From Leucobacter allii (lineage in GTDB: Bacteria; Actinomycetota; Actinomycetes; Actinomycetales; Microbacteriaceae): a stretch of 64,000 nucleotides of DNA. Positions 18,443 to 27,561 of the stretch are shown here, piece after piece (position 1 is the stretch's first letter; each line of letters begins with the position of its first letter). A model generated the notes under the pieces. It had not been told where the DNA came from. It did not search any database and saw only the letters and a list, made by a program, of their open reading frames with translations. The stretch spans positions 2,976,001-3,040,000 of the forward strand of contig NZ_CP095045.1 of the NCBI RefSeq assembly GCF_022919155.1, read 5' to 3'. The translations under genes and the position numbers were made by a program.

Positions 18443-20266
18443 GTGACGGTGTTCGACGGAGTGCTCGCCCGGAGGCTGACCGGGGTCATCGCCGCAACGG
18501 GTGCGGGCGCGCTGCTGCTCGCCGGGTGCTCCGCGAGCGGGTCCCTGCTCGCCGGCGAGGGCGCTGACGACGGCTGCACGGCCGTCGTCGTCGCGACCTC
18601 CTCCGAGAAGGTCAACCTCATGGAGGACCTCGGAGCGCAGTTCAAGGAGTCCGCGGAGCACGAGGGGCTCGAGCAGTGCGCCACCGTGCACGCCGTCAAC
18701 GTGGCCTCGGGCAAGGCGGCGGAGTACCTCTCCGATTCGACCGAGGAGTGGGCCCTCGGCGCGGACACCGCTCCGACCGTGTGGTCGCCGGCGTCGACCG
18801 TCTGGACGGACCGCGTCGCCTCGATCGCCGGGGAGGGCGTCGTCGCCGGGGCTGAGAGCTTCACCAAGACGCCCGTCGTGTTCGGCATGCCCGCGTCGAT
18901 GGCGCGCGCGCTCGACTACCCCGAGCAGCCCATCAGCATCGCCGAGATCCGCGATCTCATCGCGGACCCGGAGGGGTGGGGCGCGGTCGGCAAGCCCATC
19001 TGGGGCTCCTTCAAGATCGCCAAGACGAACCCCAACAGCTCGACCACCGGCATGTCGACGCTGCTCATGCAGGCCTACGCGGCCTCGGGGAAGTCGGAGG
19101 GACTCACCGCGGAGGACGTCGCGGCGGCCGAGGACTTCTCCCGCACCTTCGAATCGGGCGCCATCCACTACGGCGACACGACCGGCAAGGTGCTCCAGAA
19201 CCTCGCCGACAAGACCTCGGGCGGCGGGTCCTCCTACGTGAGCGCGATCGCGCTCGAGGAGACCTCGCTCTACAACTACAACATCGGCAACCCCGACTCG
19301 CACACGGTGCAGCCGGGCGAGACGCTGACCCCGCCGGACGAGAAGCTCGTCGCCGTCTATCCCGAGGAGGGCTCGCTCTGGAGCGACAACCCCGCGGTCG
19401 TGCTCGGGGCGGACTGGGTGACCCCGGAGCAGCGGGCGGCCTCGGAGGCCTTCGTCGCGTTCCTGCACACGCAGGCGGCCCAGGAGACGCTGCCGGAGTA
19501 CGGCTTCCGACCCCTCGACGACGAGATCGACGTCAGCGCGACGCTGAACGAGGATGTCGGCATCGATCCCGCGCAGCCGGCGACCTCGCTGCCGCAGCCG
19601 GATCCGGCGGTCGTCTCCGCCGCGATCGACCAGTGGGCGACGATCCGCAAGCCCTCGGCGGTGCTGCAGCTCATCGACATCTCGGGCTCCATGGACGAGA
19701 GCATCGGCGAGGGCCGGAGCCGCCTCGACGGCGCGATCGAGGGGTCGACGACGACGCTCGGCCAGGTGCGCTCGACCGATGAGATCGGCGTCTGGGCGTT
19801 CACGACCGGGATCTCCTCCGAGATCGACGGCGCCGAGACGCCGGGCATCGGCGTGGTCCGCGAGTTCTCGACCCTCGGCGGCGACAAGGAGGGGCTCCGC
19901 ATGAGCATCGAGGACCTCGCGAACAGCCAGCGCGCCGGCACTCCGATGTACGACGCCATCGCGACCGCGTACGACTACATGCAGGGCCACGCCGAGCCGG
20001 GGCGCATCAACGCGATCGTGGTGCTCTCGGACGGCGAGGACACCGACTCGACGACGCGGCTCGACACCCTGATCCAGCGGATCAACGCGGATCAGCAGGA
20101 GGGCGGCAACGACCAGCCGGTGCGCATCTTCGCGATCGCCTACTCGAACAACGCCGACGTCGACTCCCTGCAGCGCCTCGCCACGGCCTCGGGCGGCCAG
20201 GTCTTCGATGCGACCGATCCGCAGAAGATCACGGAGACCTTCCAGTCCGTGATGAACAACTTCTAG
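18443..20266 (+). CDS. Substrate-binding and VWA-domain lipoprotein
   Basis: A 607-residue exported lipoprotein. The N-terminus has Arg residues, a hydrophobic core and a lipobox ending LLLAGC, with Cys29 as the lipid site. Residues ~45-390 form a periplasmic-type solute-binding fold (TAVVVATSSEKVNLMEDLGA, YLSDSTEEW, TPVVFGMPASMARALDY). From ~405 to the end is a von Willebrand A domain with an intact metal-ion-dependent adhesion site: LQLIDISGSMDES (D412, S414 and S416), a Thr in AGTPMYDAI and VVLSDGEDTDS. The GTG at 18443 has AGGGGAG upstream. The next gene starts 9 bases after its stop and TelA follows, forming a three-gene operon. It probably acts on the outer face of the membrane. The ligand is unknown. 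Confidence 0.88.
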   Translation: MTVFDGVLARRLTGVIAATGAGALLLAGCSASGSLLAGEGADDGCTAVVVATSSEKVNLMEDLGAQFKESAEHEGLEQCATVHAVNVASGKAAEYLSDSTEEWALGADTAPTVWSPASTVWTDRVASIAGEGVVAGAESFTKTPVVFGMPASMARALDYPEQPISIAEIRDLIADPEGWGAVGKPIWGSFKIAKTNPNSSTTGMSTLLMQAYAASGKSEGLTAEDVAAAEDFSRTFESGAIHYGDTTGKVLQNLADKTSGGGSSYVSAIALEETSLYNYNIGNPDSHTVQPGETLTPPDEKLVAVYPEEGSLWSDNPAVVLGADWVTPEQRAASEAFVAFLHTQAAQETLPEYGFRPLDDEIDVSATLNEDVGIDPAQPATSLPQPDPAVVSAAIDQWATIRKPSAVLQLIDISGSMDESIGEGRSRLDGAIEGSTTTLGQVRSTDEIGVWAFTTGISSEIDGAETPGIGVVREFSTLGGDKEGLRMSIEDLANSQRAGTPMYDAIATAYDYMQGHAEPGRINAIVVLSDGEDTDSTTRLDTLIQRINADQQEGGNDQPVRIFAIAYSNNADVDSLQRLATASGGQVFDATDPQKITETFQSVMNNF

Positions 20267-20275
20267 GCTGGCAGC

Positions 20276-21361
20276 GTGGGATGCTTCAGGAGGGCGCGGA
20301 GCGCGGGGCTCGCCGGCCTCGCGCTCGCCGGCGCGCTGCTGGCGGCCGGCGCCCCCGGCGCGCTCGCCTCGCCGGCCCACGCGGCCTCGAAGGCGGGGCG
20401 GATCGCCCAGAGCTGCGGCGAGCAGCCGGTCTGCCTGGTCGACGGGGCCTCCGTCGAGAACGCGGCGGAGCTGGGCTCCGCCCTCCCCGAGGGCGTGCGT
20501 GTCGTCGTCATCCCGCAGCCGGACCAGGCGCAGAGCGTGCCCTCGAGCACGATCGCCGCGGAGCTCCGGAGCGCGACCGGCGCCGAGACCGTGATCGTGA
20601 TCGAGGACCGGGCGACGGATCGCTTCGCCGTCTCCTCCGCGGGCGATGCCGCCGCGATCACGGAGGCGCTCTACTCCCAGGGCGCGAGCGACGGCGGCAC
20701 GGCCGTCGCCGCGATCCGGGACGAGCTCGTCCCCGCGGCCGGAGCGGACGCCCCCGATGCCGCGATCGGCGCGGGCGCCGGCATCATCGCGGGCGCCGCG
20801 CTCGCGGTCGCGGCCGTCGCTGCGGGCGCCGTCTGGCTGATCCTGCGGCGCCGTCGCCGGCGCGAGCGGACGGCGTTCGCCATCTCGGCGAAGCTCGAGA
20901 AAGAGCTCGCCGCGGCGCTCGACGGCGAGGACGGCGCCTACGTCTCGGAGGCCGTCGACGCGCTCGAGGAACTGACCGGGGCCTACCCCGACCTCGGCGA
21001 ACGGATCGCGGCGCTCGCCCAGCACGTCTCGGAGCTCTTCGTGCGGGTGCGCCGCCGCGGCACGGATCAGCAGATCCGCCTGCTGCAGTCGCAGTACAAG
21101 GACACGCTGTCGAAACTGCTCAAGGCGCTGCACGAGGACTACTACGGCGACATCCTGCGCAATCCCCAGTACTGGAGCAACCCGGAGGCGCGTCTCGCCG
21201 AGGTGCGGCGTGCCGTCGAGTCCGTCGATCAGCAGGCCGTCGAGAACATCCGCCAGGTGAACGAGTCGCGCGACCTCGAGTTCAAGGTCGCGCTCGACTC
21301 CCTGATCAAGACCGTCGCCGAGGCCAAGCTCTCCGACGTCTACCCCGACCGCGAGTCCTGA
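20276..21361 (+). CDS. Signal-anchored membrane protein, TPM-like ectodomain and cytoplasmic coiled coil
   Basis: A 361-residue protein. A signal peptide (residues 1-~36: Arg-rich start, then LAGLALAGALLAAGAPGALA) leads into an exported ~120-residue domain with VRVVVIPQPDQ and ETVIVIEDRATDRFAVSS. That alternation resembles TPM/YgcG-type domains, but I am not certain of the match. A membrane helix lies at ~165-190, followed by RRRRRRER (positive inside). The C-terminal ~165 residues are helical and acidic/basic, with KLEKELAAALDGED and YKDTLSKLLKALHEDYYGDI. The GTG at 20276 follows the VWA gene by 9 bases. It would bridge the outer-face VWA lipoprotein and the cytoplasmic TelA protein (inference). 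Confidence 0.7.
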   Translation: MGCFRRARSAGLAGLALAGALLAAGAPGALASPAHAASKAGRIAQSCGEQPVCLVDGASVENAAELGSALPEGVRVVVIPQPDQAQSVPSSTIAAELRSATGAETVIVIEDRATDRFAVSSAGDAAAITEALYSQGASDGGTAVAAIRDELVPAAGADAPDAAIGAGAGIIAGAALAVAAVAAGAVWLILRRRRRRERTAFAISAKLEKELAAALDGEDGAYVSEAVDALEELTGAYPDLGERIAALAQHVSELFVRVRRRGTDQQIRLLQSQYKDTLSKLLKALHEDYYGDILRNPQYWSNPEARLAEVRRAVESVDQQAVENIRQVNESRDLEFKVALDSLIKTVAEAKLSDVYPDRES

Positions 21362-21392
21362 GATTCCCACCCCACCCCGAAGGAGCCGAACG

Positions 21393-22757
21393 ATGTCCGA
21401 AGAGCAGGAGACCGTCGCCATCGACTTCGCCGCGCTGATCGAGCCGGGCGACACACCGAGCGCGGAGGTGCCGGGCACCCCGCTGGAGGCCGCCATCGCC
21501 GAGGCCCCGGACGACGGGGTCGAGGTGCGGCGGCCCGAGGACGCCGCGTTCAAGTTCCGCAGCCTGCTCACGGCGCAGCAGCGCGCCGACCTCGAGCGGG
21601 GCGCACCCGTGCTCGCCAGGAAGTTCGCCGACGACGTCAATCAGATCGTCACCTTCGGCGGGCCGATCATGGAGAAGATGAACAGCGCCTCCGTGCAGCT
21701 GCTCGAGGCGCAGCGCCAGATCAAGGTGCCCGAGGCCGACGCCATCGTCAACGACATGCTGCGCACCATGGACGGCTTCGAGAAGAAGTGGCGGTCGCAG
21801 AAGCTCGAGGACGCCGTGAACACCGTCGTCGGCTGGTTCAAGAAGGGCCGCTACACGCTGACGACGATGGTGCGAGAGTCGAAGCCGATCTCCGACAAGA
21901 TCGACCTCGCCGAGGTGAAGCTGCAGGAGATGGAGACCTCCCTCGCCGACAACATCGCCCGCGGCCAGCTGCTGCACCGGCAGACCCTCGAGCACATGGA
22001 CGACGTCGTCGCCGTGCTCGCGGCGCTCGAGCAGGTCATCGAGGTGCTGCGCGGCGACTTCGACGAGGCCGACGCGGCGCTGCGCGGCGCCGAGGCCGCG
22101 GGGGCCGAGTCCGTCGCGTACCGCGGTGAGACCATCGCGGTGAGCGAGCTGCGCGAGATCCATGCGAACCTGTCATTCGTGCTCTCCGAGACCGAGAAGT
22201 CGTGGGCCGACTGGCGCTCGCAGTTCTTCCTCGGCTTCGCGCACGCCCCGGCGACGCGCAACCTCATCGTCACGACCTTCGCGCTCCGCCGGCGCCTCGC
22301 GACCTTCCGCACCATGGGCCTGCCCTCCGCCCGTCGCTCGCTCGCCATGTGGCAGCAGGCGGCCTTCGCACGGGAGGGCAGCGAGATCGGCGACGCGGTG
22401 CAGGACGGCACGAACAAGCTCATCCAGAGCGCCTTCGCGGAGACGGCGCAGTCCGTCGAGGCGATCGCGAACGCGGCTCAGGCGCCCGTCATCTCGGAGG
22501 ACACGATCTGGGCCGTGATCGATTCCGTGAAGGCGCAGTGCTCGGCGATCGTCACGGCGGACAAGGCGGGGCGGGCCCTGCGCGCACGCAACCTGCAGGC
22601 GCTCGAGCGCGGCGAGCGCACGATCGAGGACGCGGTCGTGCTCGCGCAGCGCTCCCTGGCCGACGCGAGCCGGCCGGGCGGCGCACCGGCCCCCGCCGCG
22701 GCCGGTGCCGACCCGGGCGATGCGGGCGACGACCTCCTCAACCGCCTCACGAGCTGA
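21393..22757 (+). CDS. telA: Toxic anion resistance protein, TelA family
   Basis: A 454-residue, soluble, almost entirely helical protein of the TelA (toxic anion resistance, PF05816) family. Diagnostic stretches are FGGPIMEKMNSASVQLLEAQ, the central GWFKKGRYTLTTMVRESKPI/LAEVKLQEMETSLADNIARG and the C-terminal half ending in helices. Homologues were named for tellurite resistance and occur in stress and phage-defence contexts; the biochemical activity is not established. AAGGAG lies 7-12 bases before the ATG. It is the last gene of the operon with the SBP-VWA lipoprotein and the membrane protein. No TerD-like gene is in the window. Its stop codon lies in a hairpin shared with menA. Confidence 0.88.
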   Translation: MSEEQETVAIDFAALIEPGDTPSAEVPGTPLEAAIAEAPDDGVEVRRPEDAAFKFRSLLTAQQRADLERGAPVLARKFADDVNQIVTFGGPIMEKMNSASVQLLEAQRQIKVPEADAIVNDMLRTMDGFEKKWRSQKLEDAVNTVVGWFKKGRYTLTTMVRESKPISDKIDLAEVKLQEMETSLADNIARGQLLHRQTLEHMDDVVAVLAALEQVIEVLRGDFDEADAALRGAEAAGAESVAYRGETIAVSELREIHANLSFVLSETEKSWADWRSQFFLGFAHAPATRNLIVTTFALRRRLATFRTMGLPSARRSLAMWQQAAFAREGSEIGDAVQDGTNKLIQSAFAETAQSVEAIANAAQAPVISEDTIWAVIDSVKAQCSAIVTADKAGRALRARNLQALERGERTIEDAVVLAQRSLADASRPGGAPAPAAAGADPGDAGDDLLNRLTS

Positions 22758-22779
22758 GACCGGCTCCGAGGCCGGCTCA
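22755..22779. terminator. Hairpin holding both convergent stop codons
   Basis: TGAG (22755-22758) and CCGGC (22760-22764) pair with GCCGG (22771-22775) and CTCA (22776-22779), with one bulged base and a 6-base loop. The TGA of telA and the TGA of menA (opposite strand) are the two ends of the hairpin. A bidirectional terminator is likely. Confidence 0.5.
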
Positions 22780-23733
22780 GAAGGCGAAGCCGACGCCGAG
22801 CAGGATGCCGTAGGCGAGGGCCGCGAAGCTCGTGAGCTGCAGCACGAGGATGAGCTCGCGCGGCGTCCTGCCCCAGAGCACGATGAGCACGGCGGGCACG
22901 ACGAGCAGCAGCACGAACCACACCAGGACCATGCCGGGGTTCACGAAGCCGAAGAGCAGCGGCACCGCGAACGGCAGCAGCACGCAGAGGATGTAGAGCA
23001 CGCGGGAGGCGGTCGCGCCGATCCGTACGGAGAGCGTCCGCTTCCCCGCGAGCCGATCGGTCGGGATGTCCCTGAGGTTGTTCACCACGAGCACGGCGAC
23101 CGCGAAGAGCCCGACCCCGGCCCCCGCGAACCAGGCCTCCTGGGTCTGCACGTCGCTCTGGAGGTACACGGTGCCGACCGTCGCGACCAGGCCGAAGAAG
23201 ATGAAGACCATTACCTCGCCGAGCCCCGCGTACCCGTAGGGGCGCTTCCCCCCGGTGTAGAACCACGCGGCGAGGATCGCGAGCACGCCGAGCGCGAGGA
23301 ACCACCATCGCCCGCTGAGCACCACGGCCGCGAGGCCGCTGATCGCCGCGAGGGCGAAGAAGCCGAGCGCCAGCGCGAGCACGCGCTTCGGCTCGACGAG
23401 CCCCGAACCGGTGAGCCTGGCGGGGCCGACTCGGAAGTCGTCGGTGCCGCGGATGCCGTCGGAGTAGTCGTTCGCGTAGTTCACGCCGATCTGCAGGAAC
23501 ACGGCGACCGCGAGCGCGAGCAGCGAGAGCGGCCAGGAGAAGTCGCGCACCATGTGGGCGATGCCGGCGCCCGCGGCGACGGGCGCGACGGCGAGCGGCA
23601 GGGTGCGCAGTCGCGCGCCGCCGACCCAGTTCCGCCAGGTGATCCGCGGCTGCCCGCCCGCCGCGGTGATTCGTGCGGCGGCCGCCCGCACCGCGGGGTT
23701 GCCGGAGCGGCGGCGATCCTTGGCCTGATTCAC
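22777..23733 (-). CDS. menA: 1,4-dihydroxy-2-naphthoate polyprenyltransferase
   Basis: A 318-residue UbiA-superfamily membrane prenyltransferase that attaches the polyprenyl chain to dihydroxynaphthoate. The first Asp-rich motif is FLQIGVNYANDYSDGIRGTDD, followed by the MenA-specific RVGPARLTGSGLV. The second motif is VLVVNNLRDIPTDRLAGKRTL. Eight or nine hydrophobic helices are visible. GTG 23733 overlaps the menE stop as GTGA and has GGAGGAGAAC before it, so menE and menA are translated together. The polyprenyl donor is presumably made by the synthase at 5818-6876. Confidence 0.93.
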   Translation of the reverse strand: MNQAKDRRRSGNPAVRAAAARITAAGGQPRITWRNWVGGARLRTLPLAVAPVAAGAGIAHMVRDFSWPLSLLALAVAVFLQIGVNYANDYSDGIRGTDDFRVGPARLTGSGLVEPKRVLALALGFFALAAISGLAAVVLSGRWWFLALGVLAILAAWFYTGGKRPYGYAGLGEVMVFIFFGLVATVGTVYLQSDVQTQEAWFAGAGVGLFAVAVLVVNNLRDIPTDRLAGKRTLSVRIGATASRVLYILCVLLPFAVPLLFGFVNPGMVLVWFVLLLVVPAVLIVLWGRTPRELILVLQLTSFAALAYGILLGVGFAF

Positions 23734-24977
23734 GCGTTCTCCTCCTCGTTCGGGGACCGTCGGGTGGCGGGGTCGGCAGGGCCGCCGCCGCGCGCCTGGC
23801 GGAAGCTGTCGCGCACTCGGCCGATCCAGGCGGTGAGCGCCGCGAGATCGGGTTTGCCTCCCGCAAGGCGCGGGATCGCGTCGGTCTCGGTCGCCCACAG
23901 CGGCGCGGCCGCTGCGCCGAGGCGTTCGCGGAGCGCGGCGCGCACCTCGGCGAAGGGCAGCGCCCCCGGCTCGGTCTCGACGACGAGGCCGGCCCGCTCG
24001 CCCCACTCGGGATCGGGGACGGCGAGCGCGACCGCCGTGGACCAGCCGGGGAGCTCGCGCGCGACCCGCTCGATCTCGTCGAGGGAGACGTTCACCCCGC
24101 CGGAGATGATGACGCGATCGAGGCGCCCCGTCACGGTGAGCATGCCGCCGAGGAGCTCGCCGGCGTCGCCCGTGCGGTACCAGCGCACCGGTCGGCCCGC
24201 ACGGTCGGCCTCGGTGAGGAAGCGCTCGGCCGTGAGCGCCGGGTCGCCGACGTAGCCGAGCGCCAGTGAGGGCCCCGCCAGTTGCACCTCGCCCGCGCGG
24301 ATCCGCACGCGCGTGTCCCCGATCTCGACGCCGTCGTAGACGCAGCCGCCCGCCGTCTCGGTCATGCCGTAGCTGCGCCGGAGCGCGACGCCGCGCTCGT
24401 GCGCCCGCCGGCGGAGCACGAGGGAGACGGACTGGCCGCCGACGAGGACCGCGTCGAAGCGCGCCAGCGCGTCGGCGGCGTCGCGATCCTCGTCCGCGAG
24501 GTCGAGCAGTCGCGACAGCTGCACCGGCACGAGGGAGACGTAGCGGCGCTCGGCCTCCATCGTCTCCGCGGCGGCGAGCAGCGCCCCGGGGTCGAAGGGG
24601 CCGTCGACGAAGACCGGGGGCAGCCCCGCGATCTCGCTGCGGATGAGCATCTGGATCCCGGAGATGAGGTGCGCGGGGAGCGAGACGAGCCACCGGCCCG
24701 GGCCGCCGAAGCGCTCGTGCGTGGCGTCGGCGCTCGCGCGCAGCGCCGACGCCTCGAGCGCGACGGCCTTCGGAACGCCGCTCGAGCCGGAGGTGCGGAC
24801 GACGAGGGCGGTGCCCGCGGGCAGCTCCGCCTCCTGCAGGCGGGCGACCGCGTCGGGATCGGTGCCCGCGGGGACGGGGAGCACCGGTGCGCCGCCGGCG
24901 AGCGCGTCGCCGAGGGCGGCCATGAGCCATGCGCGGTCGTCGGTCGGGATGGCGCGGAGCCCGTGCGGAGCAGTCAC
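23730..24977 (-). CDS. menE: o-Succinylbenzoate-CoA ligase
   Basis: A 415-residue acyl-adenylate-forming enzyme that activates o-succinylbenzoate with CoA. The P-loop-like VVRTSGSSGVPKAVAL, the RRSYGMTETAGGCVYDG motif, WYRTGDAGEL, VTGRLDRVIISGGVNVSLDEIE and the C-terminal AIPRLAGGKPDLAAL (catalytic Lys) are all present. At ~415 residues it is shorter than most CoA ligases (~500), which is typical of actinobacterial MenE. The GTG at 24977 has GGAGG only 2 bases ahead, a tight spacing; ATG 24923 is an alternative start. It forms a two-gene operon with menA. Confidence 0.92.
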   Translation of the reverse strand: MTAPHGLRAIPTDDRAWLMAALGDALAGGAPVLPVPAGTDPDAVARLQEAELPAGTALVVRTSGSSGVPKAVALEASALRASADATHERFGGPGRWLVSLPAHLISGIQMLIRSEIAGLPPVFVDGPFDPGALLAAAETMEAERRYVSLVPVQLSRLLDLADEDRDAADALARFDAVLVGGQSVSLVLRRRAHERGVALRRSYGMTETAGGCVYDGVEIGDTRVRIRAGEVQLAGPSLALGYVGDPALTAERFLTEADRAGRPVRWYRTGDAGELLGGMLTVTGRLDRVIISGGVNVSLDEIERVARELPGWSTAVALAVPDPEWGERAGLVVETEPGALPFAEVRAALRERLGAAAAPLWATETDAIPRLAGGKPDLAALTAWIGRVRDSFRQARGGGPADPATRRSPNEEENA

Positions 24978-25112
24978 CCCTCCAGGCTACTCGCTGCGCC
25001 CGGGCGGGGCGCCGCCCGGGCGCAGCTCCCCCGGCGCGGCCCGGCTTCGAATCCGCCCGGAGTCGCGGGAATCGACGGTCGCGGCGTGCGCGACCGCCCT
25101 ACGCTGGGAGTC

Positions 25113-25568
25113 ATGAACTGCCCCACGGATGGAACGACCCTGCTCATGAGCGAGCGGCAGGGGATCGAGATCGACTACTGCCCCCAGTGCCGGGGGATCT
25201 GGCTCGACCGCGGCGAGCTCGACAAGCTCCTCGAGCGCGCCCAGGCCGAGGCCGCGACCTTCGCCGAGCCGCAGCAGCCCCCGGCCGCCGCCGGGCCCGC
25301 GGCGACGTACGGCGCGCCGGAACCGGCGCGGCCCGTCGCCGAGCCGCGCTTCGAGGAGCGCAGGGACACCGGGTACGGCGCGGATCCCCGCGACCGCGAC
25401 CGGGGCTTCGACCGCGGGTACGACGACGACCGGCGGTACCGCGAGCGCTCGCGAGAGGACTCCCGGTCGGACGGCTACCGATCCGACGGGTACCGATCGG
25501 ACGATCCGCGCTACCGGGGGCGGCGCAAGAAGAGCCCCTTCGACTTCCTCGGCGACATCTTCGACTGA
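25113..25568 (+). CDS. Small zinc-ribbon (zf-TFIIB) protein with Arg/Asp/Tyr-rich region
   Basis: A 151-residue protein. Residues 1-40 contain NCPTDGTTLLM and IDYCPQCRGIWLDRGELDKL, the two knuckles of a TFIIB-type zinc ribbon (C-x-x-x-D plus CPQC). The rest is disordered, rich in Arg, Asp and Tyr (RDRDRGFDRGYDDDRRYRER) with the short tandem units SDGYRSDGYRSDD, and ends KKSPFDFLGDIFD. That architecture is common in actinobacteria and has no known function. TACGCT (25100-25105) ends 7 bases before the ATG, so the transcript may be leaderless; GGGAG is close to the start as well. It is divergent from menE and convergent with the FUSC gene. Confidence 0.85.
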   Translation: MNCPTDGTTLLMSERQGIEIDYCPQCRGIWLDRGELDKLLERAQAEAATFAEPQQPPAAAGPAATYGAPEPARPVAEPRFEERRDTGYGADPRDRDRGFDRGYDDDRRYRERSREDSRSDGYRSDGYRSDDPRYRGRRKKSPFDFLGDIFD

Positions 25569-25586
25569 CCCGGAGGCCGCCGCGGC

Positions 25587-25623
25587 CGTGGTCGCCGCCG
25601 CGGGTGCCGCCGCGGCGACCACG
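25587..25623. terminator. Strong GC hairpin between convergent genes
   Basis: CGTGGTCGCCGC (25587-25598) pairs perfectly with GCGGCGACCACG (25612-25623) across a 13-base loop, between the zinc-ribbon gene and the FUSC gene. There is no T-run. It is likely a bidirectional terminator. Confidence 0.6.
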
Positions 25624-25645
25624 CGTCGCTCGGGAGCCGCGCCCG

Positions 25646-26743
25646 TCAGGAACCGCGGCGCGTTCGGCGATGGATGAGCGCCGTCGCCACGGCGATCGCG
25701 GAGCCGATGATCGTGTCGAGGACGCGCTCCCCCGCGGTCGCGACGAGGTCGCCCCCGGTCGCCGCGCCGCTGATGAGCAGCACGAGCGGCGTGATGAAGA
25801 CGAGGGCGAGCGCGTAGTTGCGCACGACGACGAGCTCGATGCAGAACTGCAGCACCACCAGCATGAGCACGAGCGCGGCCGGCTGCGCCCCGAGCGGTGA
25901 GATGACGAGGAACAGCACGGCGCCGACGAGGGTGCCGACCGTGCGGTGCAGTCCGCGGGCGAGCGAATGGCGTCGCACGGCGCTCAGACCGATCACCGCG
26001 ACGCCCGTGGAGACGGTCCAGTAGGCGCGGTGCGGGTCGATCCAGAGCACGGTCACGACGGTTCCGAGGACCGCGACGATGAGGATGCGCAGGAGGAGCT
26101 CGCGCTCCTGCGGCCCGATCCAGGGACCGGGGAGCAGCTCGCCGAGCGGCCGGACCGGCTTCGCGCGCTCCGCGGCGCGCAGCAGCGGCGCGAGGGCGAC
26201 GAGGATCGAGAACAGCGCCCCGCCGGCCACCGCGGCGAGGAGCACGAGCGGCGGATGCAGCCGCGCGCTGTCGACGACCATCGTGATGTTCGCGGCGAGC
26301 CCGTAGCTCAGCACGAAGAAGACCGGCCCGGGCGGGCCGAGCCGGAAGGCGAAGGCGAGCAGCCCCGTGACGGCGGCGACCGCCACGAGCCCGAGGGCGA
26401 CGGCGAGCGGCCACGGCGCGAGCAGCACGCCGAGCCCGCAGCAGGCGAGGAGGGCGAGGGCGACGAAGGGCAGCACCTTGCCGCGTTCGGCGGCGGATCG
26501 ATCGGCGGCGAAGAGCGCCACGAATGCGCCGGCCGCGGTCTGCAGCCCGATGTCCTCGTGGCCGAGCGCGGTGAGCACGCCGAAGGGCGCGCCGATCGAG
26601 AGGGCCGCGCGCACCGCGATCCAGACCCGCGGGCCGGGGCCCGCCGGCATCTCGACGAGGCTGCGGACCGCCTTGATCACCGCGGTCGGCGGGTTCAGCC
26701 GTCGACCCCCGGTCCCGTCGTCCGCCGTTCCCGCCTCCGCCAT
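25646..26743 (-). CDS. FUSC-family membrane protein (aromatic-acid exporter-like)
   Basis: A 365-residue membrane protein with two blocks of hydrophobic helices (residues ~35-160 and ~210-350) separated by a cytoplasmic stretch (AAERAKPVRPLGELLPGPWI). WIDPHRAYWTVSTGVAVIGL and LHRTVGTLVGAVLFLVISPL match the C-terminal FUSC/ArAE core (fusaric acid resistance and aromatic acid efflux). The substrate is unknown. The frame continues to 26839, but ATG 26743 has GAGGGGTGG ahead of it and a typical start. It stands 155 bases downstream of the CoA-transferase genes on the same strand and may or may not share their transcript. Confidence 0.8.
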   Translation of the reverse strand: MAEAGTADDGTGGRRLNPPTAVIKAVRSLVEMPAGPGPRVWIAVRAALSIGAPFGVLTALGHEDIGLQTAAGAFVALFAADRSAAERGKVLPFVALALLACCGLGVLLAPWPLAVALGLVAVAAVTGLLAFAFRLGPPGPVFFVLSYGLAANITMVVDSARLHPPLVLLAAVAGGALFSILVALAPLLRAAERAKPVRPLGELLPGPWIGPQERELLLRILIVAVLGTVVTVLWIDPHRAYWTVSTGVAVIGLSAVRRHSLARGLHRTVGTLVGAVLFLVISPLGAQPAALVLMLVVLQFCIELVVVRNYALALVFITPLVLLISGAATGGDLVATAGERVLDTIIGSAIAVATALIHRRTRRGS

Positions 26744-26898
26744 GCGCGCGCCACCCCTCTCCTCAGAGCATCCGCGTCCATTCTCCCAGGCGGGCGGACC
26801 CGTCCCCGCCCGCGGGCGCGGAACGCGCGGCGAGCGCATCCGGAGGCCGCGCCGCCGCGTGCACGCGCGCCGCGCGTCGCGCCTCGCGAGGACGACGT

Positions 26899-27561
26899 TC
26901 AGGCCGCGGCGTCCGCGGCCTCCTCGAGGTCCACGTCGAACGCCGCGCCGGTCACAGCGCGGATCTCCGCGATCCCCTGCCCCGGTGCGAGGCGGCGCAG
27001 GACGAGCGAGCCGTCGCGCACGTCGAACACGGCGCGGTCGGTGATGATGCGGTCGACGACGCCGACCCCCGTGAGGGGCAGCTCGCAGCGCTCCACGATC
27101 TTCGGTGCGCCGTCCTTCGCGACGTGGTCCGTGATCACGATCACGCGGGGCGTGCCGGCGACGAGGTCCATGGCGCCGCCCATGCCCTTGACCAGCTTGC
27201 CCGGGATGGTCCAGTTGGCCAGATCGCCGTTCCCGGCGACCTGCAGCGCGCCGAGGATGGCCGTCTGCACGTGCCCGCCGCGGATCATGCCGAAGGAGGT
27301 CGCCGAGTCGAAGATCGAGGCGCCGGGCACGAGCGTGACCGTCTGCTTGCCGGCGTTGATGAGGTCCGCGTCCTCCTCGCCCTCGAACGGGAACGGCCCC
27401 ATGCCGAGGATCCCGTTCTCCGACTGCAGCATCACGCTCACCCCCTCGGGCAGGTGATTGGCGACGAGGGTCGGGATGCCGATCCCGAGGTTCACGTACT
27501 GGCCGTCCTGCAGTTCGGCGGCCGCGATCGCGGCCATCTCATCGCGACTCCACACGGTCAT
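26899..27561 (-). CDS. CoA transferase subunit B (3-oxoacid CoA-transferase type)
   Basis: A 220-residue beta subunit that carries the catalytic glutamate of a succinyl-CoA:3-oxoacid (or 3-oxoadipate) CoA transferase. [20 protein letters not shown] starts the domain. The active Glu is in [32 protein letters not shown] and [18 protein letters not shown] follow. ATG 27561 overlaps the stop of subunit A as ATGA. Whether the pair handles acetoacetate or 3-oxoadipate cannot be told; the divergent IclR regulator would suit either, since PcaR-type regulators belong to that family. Confidence 0.9.
   Translation of the reverse strand: MTVWSRDEMAAIAAAELQDGQYVNLGIGIPTLVANHLPEGVSVMLQSENGILGMGPFPFEGEEDADLINAGKQTVTLVPGASIFDSATSFGMIRGGHVQTAILGALQVAGNGDLANWTIPGKLVKGMGGAMDLVAGTPRVIVITDHVAKDGAPKIVERCELPLTGVGVVDRIITDRAVFDVRDGSLVLRRLAPGQGIAEIRAVTGAAFDVDLEEAADAAA

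Noticed and set aside
17939..21640. 1233-codon open frame antisense to the SBP-VWA/TelA genes
   Set aside because: Long antisense frames are expected at this GC content. The sense genes have lipobox, MIDAS and family motifs, while this frame has Arg/Ala/Asp/Val-rich composition without any motif.
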